The notes beneath the pieces are model-generated. The model ran no database searches. It was not told the origin of the DNA and saw only the letters and a list, made by a program, of their open reading frames with translations. Both the position numbers and the translations under genes were made by a program. From positions 1 through 10,045 of the forward strand of contig JAKAWM010000052.1 in the NCBI GenBank assembly GCA_021827285.1: 10,045 bases of DNA, read 5' to 3'. Source of the stretch: Actinomycetes bacterium (GTDB taxonomy: Bacteria; Actinomycetota; Acidimicrobiia; Acidimicrobiales; Palsa-688). Below, piece after piece: positions 5,304 to 10,045 of the stretch. The number at the start of each line of letters is the position of its first letter. Position 1 is the stretch's first letter.

Positions 5304-5353
5304 GCCAACAAAATAGCCGACCAGCGTCTCCGTTGGTAAGCTGCGGCGCCATC
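5304..5353. promoter_or_regulatory. divergent hemW/fabD promoter region, probably leaderless or nearly so
   Basis: Only 50 bases separate the two divergent starts, and neither has an SD. On the minus strand TATTTT (5315-5310) sits 6 bases before the hemW TTG, with TTACCA (5339-5334) as a possible -35 at 18-bp spacing. On the plus strand TAAGCT (5337-5342) sits 11 bases before the fabD ATG. The fabD -10 overlaps the hemW -35, so the two promoters could compete. This is prediction from consensus and spacing only. Confidence 0.4.
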
Positions 5354-6289
5354 ATGCTGGCGCTGTTGTTCCCCGGCCAGGGCTCTCAACGCCCCGCCAT
5401 GGGAGCGCCGTGGCAGGACCACCCATCTTGGCGGATCGTCGCCACCCTGAGCGAGGCGGTGAGCCGGGACCTGGCACCGCTTCTTCTTGAGGCTGAGGCG
5501 GACGAGCTCCAGGCCACCCGCAACTCGCAGCTGGCCACTTTCGCCCTGAGCCTCATAGTGCTGGACGCCGTCCAGCGCAGCAAGCTCAAGGAGCACCTGG
5601 AGGCGGAGGCGGTCGCGGTGGCCGGTCACAGCTTGGGCGAGTACACAGGACTGGTGGCCTCGGGGGCGCTCGAACCGGCCGAGGGAGCCAGGTTGGTGCT
5701 GGCCCGGGGCGAAGCCATGCAGCTGGCGGCCGGCCAGAACCCGGGCACCATGGCGGCCATCCTCGGCCTCGAGATGGACGACGTGGTTGCCGTGTGCCAG
5801 GGCATCGAAGGAGCATGGGTGGCCAACGACAACTCTCCTGGCCAAGTGGTGGTGGCCGGCACCTTCGAAGGTGTGGACGGAGTGGCTACCGCCGCCCTGG
5901 AACGGGGGGCCAAACGAGTCGTACCACTCAGGGTCGGCGGAGCTTTCCACACTCCGCTTATGAAGCCCGCCCAGGCACGTCTGGACGACGCACTGAAAAC
6001 AACAATTTTCGCGCCAGCCCGTCGGGTGGTGGTGTCGAACGTCGATGCCGCGCCGCACCAGGACGGCTTTGGCTCTTTGCTGTCGGCCCAGCTTTGTTCG
6101 CGGGTCCGCTGGCGAGAGTCACTGGTGAGGCTGGCCAGCCTGGGTGCCGCGGTCTTCATCGAGCTCGGGCCGGGCACCGAACTTTCCGGCATGGTGAAGC
6201 GCACGCTGCCAGGAGCAGCGCGGGCCAATGTCGCCTATCCCGATGACTTGGATCGCTTGGCCGGCCTGATGGCCCGCGGGCCTGAATAG
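5354..6289 (+). CDS. fabD: malonyl-CoA:ACP transacylase
   Basis: FabD moves malonyl from CoA to acyl carrier protein for fatty-acid elongation in the cytosol. The 311 residues match the family length. Visible active-site parts are the oxyanion loop FPGQGSQ (6-12), nucleophile Ser93 in GHSLGEY, the malonyl-binding Arg118 in LARGEAM, NSPGQ at 160-164, and catalytic His199 in AFHTPLM. It ends with the expected ELGPG element near the C terminus. The start is ATG at 5354 because MLALLFPGQGSQ is the canonical N terminus; the frame is open further upstream, but that lies in hemW antisense. It stands alone on the plus strand, away from any fabH, acpP or fabF in view, and converges on the 171-aa gene with only 10 bases between stops. 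Polyketide trans-AT is a less likely alternative. Confidence 0.95.
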   Translation: MLALLFPGQGSQRPAMGAPWQDHPSWRIVATLSEAVSRDLAPLLLEAEADELQATRNSQLATFALSLIVLDAVQRSKLKEHLEAEAVAVAGHSLGEYTGLVASGALEPAEGARLVLARGEAMQLAAGQNPGTMAAILGLEMDDVVAVCQGIEGAWVANDNSPGQVVVAGTFEGVDGVATAALERGAKRVVPLRVGGAFHTPLMKPAQARLDDALKTTIFAPARRVVVSNVDAAPHQDGFGSLLSAQLCSRVRWRESLVRLASLGAAVFIELGPGTELSGMVKRTLPGAARANVAYPDDLDRLAGLMARGPE

Positions 6290-6299
6290 GCGCGTGCGG

Positions 6300-6815
6300 T
6301 TACTGGGTCAGGTTGAAAAGGCGCCGCCAGTCACCCAGTTGCGACGCAACCTGGGCGGGGGAAAGACGGAGGGCGGCCTCCGGCACCAGGTCGGCAATGG
6401 CCCGCTGGCGGGAATACTCGTGGGCCGCACCGGCGAACAAGGGTGCTCGATAGGCGACCAAGCCCTCCGGCGCCCCGGGAAAGAAGCCCCAGAGCGTGTA
6501 GGACCACTCCATGTCGTAGATGACGGGCGCCCGGTGCAAGCTCGACGCCCGTCGAGCGCCGCAGGCAAAGCAGCCCGAGACGGCATCCTCCAGGTGCTCC
6601 CCCGGGCTTAGGACGGCTCGGGCTGCGACGTCTTTGGCCAGCTTCAAGCCAAAACCGAGGTCAGGACCGGTAGAGCCGAGCCTCGGCCCCACGGGGGGGC
6701 GCAACGTCACTATCTCCGCCGGCCGGTCCTGCTCCCAGCGCAGGGCGGTGCGCAGGCGACTGGAGGGCCGCACCCGGTCGGTTGAAACGATGGGGACGTA
6801 GTCAGGTTGCGCCAC
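6300..6815 (-). CDS. conserved-looking protein of unknown function, last gene of the leuB-ilvE-cimA cluster
   Basis: I cannot name this 171-residue soluble protein. It has no signal peptide or membrane segment. Visible marks are the N terminus MAQPDYVP, GSTGPDLGFGLKLAKD at 47-62, PGEHLEDAVSG at 71-81, a CxxC pair (Cys82, Cys85) in GCFACGARRAS, and a Trp/aromatic-rich stretch (DMEWSYTLWGFF, 101-112). I have an impression of similar proteins in other actinobacterial genomes with the same N terminus, but cannot verify it. The start is GTG at 6815, 11 bases after the cimA stop, implying co-transcription and probably coupling. A role tied to branched-chain amino-acid synthesis is only an inference from position. 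The CxxC could bind metal, though no second pair is present. Confidence 0.75.
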   Translation of the reverse strand: MAQPDYVPIVSTDRVRPSSRLRTALRWEQDRPAEIVTLRPPVGPRLGSTGPDLGFGLKLAKDVAARAVLSPGEHLEDAVSGCFACGARRASSLHRAPVIYDMEWSYTLWGFFPGAPEGLVAYRAPLFAGAAHEYSRQRAIADLVPEAALRLSPAQVASQLGDWRRLFNLTQ

Positions 6816-6826
6816 GCCCGATAAGG

Positions 6827-8440
6827 TTAGTGCCTACTCCGCTGCACCCCATGCTCGGTGGCCCCGGCGTGCAGGAGCCCGTAGACGAACGAGTCCGAGA
6901 GCGCTTGCCACGACGCCTCGATCACGTTGTCCGATACCCCGATCGTGGTCCAGGTCCGGTCCCCATCGGTGCTGTCGATCAGGACCCGGGTGACCGCTCC
7001 AGTCCCGAGCGAGGAGTCGAGCACACGGACCTTGAAGTCTGTCAGGTGGATGCGGTCGATCTCAGGGTGGCGGGGGCTGAGGGCCTTGCGCAGGGCGGCA
7101 TCCAACGCATTGACAGGGCCGTTGCCTTCCGCCACTTCGAGGACCCGCTCGTCGCCGATATAGACCTTGATGCGCGCCTCAGTCATGAAGGTCCCGTCCT
7201 CGCGCAGGTCCGTGACCACGCGGTGGGACTCCATACGGAAGAATGACTGCTTCCAGCCTGTCGCCTCGCGCATCAGCAGCTCCAAGGACCCGTCGGCAAC
7301 CTCGAAGTGGTAACCGCGGTGCTCGAGCTCCTTCAGCCGCTCGACGACGTGGGAGGCATCTTCGGCGCCAAGCTCCAGCCCCATCTCCTCGGCTTTCAGA
7401 AGCACCGAGGAGCGACCCGACATCTCCGAGATCACGAACCGAGTGTTGTTGCCGACCGCCTCGGGGTCGATGTGGGAATAGGCCGACGGCGCACGGGCGA
7501 TGGCGCTCGTGTGGATGCCGGCCTTGTGGGCGAAGGCAGACACGCCTACGAAAGGCTGATGTGGGCTCGGCACCATGTTGACGATCTCGGCAATGTGGCG
7601 CGCTACCGGCGTGAGCAGGGCCATGCGCTCGGCGCCGATCGTTTCGACGCCGAGCTTGAGCGACAGGTCGGGGATGATCGAGGTCAGGTCGGCGTTGCCA
7701 GTGCGCTCCCCGTACCCGTTGATGCAACCCTGGACGTGATCAGCCCCTTGGCAGACGGCCACGATCGAATTGGCGACCGCGCACCCCGAGTCGTTATGGA
7801 AATGGACACCCAGGTGGCCACTGACGATCTCCCGAGCCTCGGCCACTATCCTTTCGACCTGCTTGGGCAGAGTACCTCCATTGGTGTCGCACAGGACGGC
7901 TGCCGCACCGGACTCTTCGACCACCCGCAGGAAGTCGCGGGCAAACCCGGGATCCTCTCGGTAGCCGTCAAAGAAGTGCTCGGCGTCGACCAGGACTTCT
8001 CGACCGTTGTTGCGCAGGTACGCCACCGAGTCGGCCACCATGTCCAAGGCTTCGGTGGTGGTTGTCCGGAGGGTCTCTTTCACATGCCAGGGAGCAGACT
8101 TGGCCACCAGGCAGACAAAACCGGTACGAGCCTCTATGAGGTCGGCCAGGACCGGGTCGGTTTCCGCCCGCCCGTGGGCCTTTCTGGTCGATCCGAAGGC
8201 GACCAGCCTGGATTGACCCAGGACCAGGTCGCCGGCCGCGGCCCGGGCGAAGAACTCCTTATCCTTGGGGTTGGCGCCCGGCCAGCCACCTTCGATGTAG
8301 TGGACGCCCAGCATGTCGAGTTGCTCCGCTACACGGAGCTTGTCGGCCACGGTGAGGGAGAGCCCCTCAGCCTGGCTCCCGTCGCGCAGCGTGGTGTCGA
8401 AGATCTCCACCCGAGAGGGTACGTTCAGTTCAAACGACAT
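6827..8440 (-). CDS. cimA: (R)-citramalate synthase
   Basis: This 537-residue enzyme condenses pyruvate and acetyl-CoA to (R)-citramalate, the first step of threonine-independent isoleucine synthesis. It has a DRE-TIM metallolyase barrel: FDTTLRDGSQ at 14-23 holds the catalytic Arg19 and metal ligand Asp20, HFHND at 213-217 gives the His metal ligands, and GYGERTGN at 242-249 closes the site. The early motif EGGWPGANPKDKEFF (50-64) is characteristic of the CimA branch rather than 2-isopropylmalate synthase LeuA. Residues from about 400 form the LeuA-type allosteric dimer domain, the usual site for isoleucine feedback. I chose ATG at 8440, preceded by GGGTGG; it overlaps the ilvE end by 11 bases. 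An upstream start at 8476 would add 12 residues inside ilvE. Confidence 0.93.
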   Translation of the reverse strand: MSFELNVPSRVEIFDTTLRDGSQAEGLSLTVADKLRVAEQLDMLGVHYIEGGWPGANPKDKEFFARAAAGDLVLGQSRLVAFGSTRKAHGRAETDPVLADLIEARTGFVCLVAKSAPWHVKETLRTTTTEALDMVADSVAYLRNNGREVLVDAEHFFDGYREDPGFARDFLRVVEESGAAAVLCDTNGGTLPKQVERIVAEAREIVSGHLGVHFHNDSGCAVANSIVAVCQGADHVQGCINGYGERTGNADLTSIIPDLSLKLGVETIGAERMALLTPVARHIAEIVNMVPSPHQPFVGVSAFAHKAGIHTSAIARAPSAYSHIDPEAVGNNTRFVISEMSGRSSVLLKAEEMGLELGAEDASHVVERLKELEHRGYHFEVADGSLELLMREATGWKQSFFRMESHRVVTDLREDGTFMTEARIKVYIGDERVLEVAEGNGPVNALDAALRKALSPRHPEIDRIHLTDFKVRVLDSSLGTGAVTRVLIDSTDGDRTWTTIGVSDNVIEASWQALSDSFVYGLLHAGATEHGVQRSRH

Positions 8441-9353
8441 GTTCCACCCAACCCCGATAGCGCTCGACCTGGCCATGGGTAGCCGCCTTGAAGATCTCCT
8501 GGATCTTGCGGGTCAGCGGCCCGGGCGTGCCATCTCCGACCTCCCGGTCGTCCACCGAACGTATAGGGACGACTTCGGCCGCCGTGCCCGTCAAGAAGGC
8601 CTCGTCCGCCGTGTACAAGTCGCTGCGCAGGAGGTTGGCGTGGTCGACTTCCACACCCAAGTCCTTGGCTATGGTGATAACGCAGGCCTGCGTTATCCCC
8701 TCCAAGGCGCCCGCAACTACCGGCGGGGTGACCAGGCGCTCGCCGCGCACCACGAAAATGTTCTCGCCCGTGCATTCGCTCACATACCCTTGGGGCGATA
8801 ACAGCACCGCCTCGTCATAACCCGCCTTCAGGGCCTCAACCTTAGCCAGAGAAGAGTTTAGGTACAGGGCGGTGCCCTTGGCCGCCGGTGGCATGGCGTT
8901 GGGGTCGTGGCGCACCCAGGAACTGACCTTAAGCCGGACGCCCATTTGAACCCCCTCGTCGCCGAGGTAAACGCCCCACGGCCACGCGGCTATAGCCACA
9001 CTGACCGGGCAGGGCAGAGGGTTCAGGCCCATTTCCCCGTAGCCCAGGTAGGCGATGGGCCTTATGTAACATTCGGCCAGCCCGTTGGCCGCCACGACGC
9101 GCTTTACGGCGTCCACCAGCTCGTCGCGCCGGTAGGGGATGTTCATCATTAGGATCTTCGCCGAGTTGAACAACCGGTTTATATGGTCCGTAAGGCGGAA
9201 CACGCCGGCTCCTTGAGCTGTTTCATAGGCCCGGATACCCTCGAATACCCCGCTGCCATAGTGGAGGGCGTGGGTAAGGACGTGGACCTTGGCCTCCTCC
9301 CAGCGCACGAGCTCCCCGTCCATCCAGATGTAGTCAGTCCTGGTGATGGGCAT
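8430..9353 (-). CDS. ilvE: branched-chain amino-acid aminotransferase
   Basis: IlvE is a cytosolic PLP fold-type IV transaminase that interconverts leucine, isoleucine and valine with their 2-oxo acids, using glutamate. The 307 residues match the E. coli-type enzyme throughout. The N terminus has IWMDGELVRWEEAKVHVLTHALHYG-like pattern elements, with HYGSGVFEGIRAY at 31-43. The PLP lysine is Lys159 in PPAAKG. The class IV signature follows in GYVSECTGENIFVV (189-202), and ITQACVI, ADEAFLTGTAAEV are in their usual places. The start is ATG at 9353, with GGAA just before it and the leuB stop only 6 bases upstream. Its end overlaps cimA. D-amino-acid aminotransferase is unlikely given the pathway context. 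Confidence 0.95.
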   Translation of the reverse strand: MPITRTDYIWMDGELVRWEEAKVHVLTHALHYGSGVFEGIRAYETAQGAGVFRLTDHINRLFNSAKILMMNIPYRRDELVDAVKRVVAANGLAECYIRPIAYLGYGEMGLNPLPCPVSVAIAAWPWGVYLGDEGVQMGVRLKVSSWVRHDPNAMPPAAKGTALYLNSSLAKVEALKAGYDEAVLLSPQGYVSECTGENIFVVRGERLVTPPVVAGALEGITQACVITIAKDLGVEVDHANLLRSDLYTADEAFLTGTAAEVVPIRSVDDREVGDGTPGPLTRKIQEIFKAATHGQVERYRGWVEHVV

Positions 9354-9359
9354 TTCCGG

Positions 9360-10045
9360 TTACACCCTTTCTGCTATCGCGTCGCCGTACTGTCTTGTTG
9401 TTAGCGAGCCCGAGGGCTCGAAATCTTGCAATGCCTTGCCCACCCGGGAGGCCTCCTCGCAAAGGCCCAAGTGGTCCAGCATCATGGCCGCCGACATGAT
9501 GGCGGCGGCCGGGTTCGCCTTGCCCGTCCCGGCTATATCGGGCGCGCTGCCGTGCACAGGCTCGAACAGAGAAGGCCCGGTGCGAGCAGGATTGAGGTTG
9601 GCCGAGGCCGCCCGCCCGATCCCTCCCGAAACCGCCCCGGCGAGGTCCGTGAGTATGTCGCCAAAGAGATTGTCGGTCACGATCACGTCGTAGCGCCCGG
9701 GCGACTCCACCAGGTGGATGCAGGCCGCGTCTACATGGTTGTAGGACGTCTCCACTTCCGGGTGCTCCCCACCTACGTCCTCGAACGTCCGCTGCCAGAG
9801 GTCGCCAGAAAACGACAGAACATTGGTTTTATGGACCAGCGTGAGGTGGCGGCGCCGAGACTCGGCCAGTTCGTAGGCAAAGCGCACGCAGCGTTCTACA
9901 CCAAAGCGGGTGTTCACTGAGCCCTGCGTGGCCACCTCAGCGGCCGTCCCTTTCCTCAAGAAACCCCCCTCGCCCACGTACGGCCCTTCGGTGTTCTCTC
10001 GCACGACAGCCATGTCGATGGGCACGCCCGCACCCACGCTGGCCT
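9360..10045 (-). CDS. leuB: 3-isopropylmalate dehydrogenase, N-terminal part missing
   Basis: The gene enters from the window end; about 228 C-terminal codons are seen. LeuB oxidatively decarboxylates 3-isopropylmalate with NAD in leucine synthesis, and in citramalate-using organisms also the methylmalate analogue on the isoleucine route. Visible signatures are VVRENTEGPYVGEGG with the catalytic Tyr, LTLVHKTNVL with the catalytic Lys, the NHVDAACIHLV segment, and the metal/cofactor run DNLFGDILTDLAGAVSGGIG. FEPVHGSAPDIAGTGKANP forms the NAD-binding loop. The absence of isocitrate-type substrate residues cannot be judged fully because the N terminus is missing, but the sequence reads most like actinobacterial LeuB. 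It heads the visible operon with ilvE and cimA. Confidence 0.93.
   Translation of the reverse strand, partial: ASVGAGVPIDMAVVRENTEGPYVGEGGFLRKGTAAEVATQGSVNTRFGVERCVRFAYELAESRRRHLTLVHKTNVLSFSGDLWQRTFEDVGGEHPEVETSYNHVDAACIHLVESPGRYDVIVTDNLFGDILTDLAGAVSGGIGRAASANLNPARTGPSLFEPVHGSAPDIAGTGKANPAAAIMSAAMMLDHLGLCEEASRVGKALQDFEPSGSLTTRQYGDAIAERV

Noticed and set aside
5141..5353. Upstream extension of fabD
   Set aside because: It would overlap the hemW 5' end on the other strand and precede the canonical MLALLFPGQGSQ start.
8441..8476. Longer cimA beginning at 8476
   Set aside because: It would place 12 more codons inside ilvE, and family members start close to the DTTLRDG motif. ATG at 8440 has a usable GGGTGG upstream.
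7307..8482. Long plus-strand open frame of 391 codons
   Set aside because: It lies antisense to cimA, whose motifs are unambiguous. The frame is a by-product of high GC at third codon positions, and its translation shows no family motif.

Overview
The window is GC-rich bacterial chromosome. The gene content suggests an uncultured-type high-GC actinobacterium, possibly Acidimicrobiia. The pointers are: frequent GTG and TTG starts, -10 boxes of TANNNT type next to genes without a Shine-Dalgarno (SD) sequence, the GGWPGANPKD-type citramalate synthase in a cluster with ilvE and leuB, and an excisionase-like HTH gene ahead of HIT and PhoH genes. The taxonomic call is inference from memory, not a search. 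Coding density is high and all genes except fabD are on the minus strand. I see no tRNA, rRNA, CRISPR array, insertion sequence or phage gene.

Layout, left to right. (1) 1-1309, minus: a three-gene unit read HTH protein, then HIT protein, then PhoH ATPase (cut by the window start). (2) 1354-2643, minus: an unrecognised single-pass membrane protein with a long, repeat-built, disordered cytoplasmic region and a small external domain. Its leader (2644-2884) is the most unusual stretch: a 16-bp tandem repeat array, then two tandem copies of a stem-loop. Each copy buries a perfect GGAGG in its 3' arm and is followed 5 nt later by a GTG. The first GTG opens a 4-codon mini-ORF and the second starts the gene. 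(3) 2885-3919, minus: a LacI-family repressor. Its upstream 262-bp gap (3920-4181) holds 47-bp and 14-bp direct repeats. (4) 4182-5303, minus: hemW, divergent across only 50 bp from (5) 5354-6289, plus: fabD. Neither start has an SD, and TANNNT boxes lie close by, suggesting leaderless or near-leaderless transcripts. (6) 6300-10045, minus: a branched-chain amino-acid operon, leuB (cut by the window end), ilvE, cimA, then a conserved-looking 171-aa protein of unknown function, tightly packed or overlapping.

Functionally, CimA makes citramalate from pyruvate and acetyl-CoA. LeuB then oxidises the citramalate-derived and isopropylmalate intermediates, and IlvE performs the final transamination, so one operon supplies threonine-independent isoleucine synthesis plus leucine steps. 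The best candidate for a previously undescribed system is the duplicated SD-sequestering hairpin and mini-ORF leader at 2641-2752, which looks like a translational switch for the unknown membrane protein.
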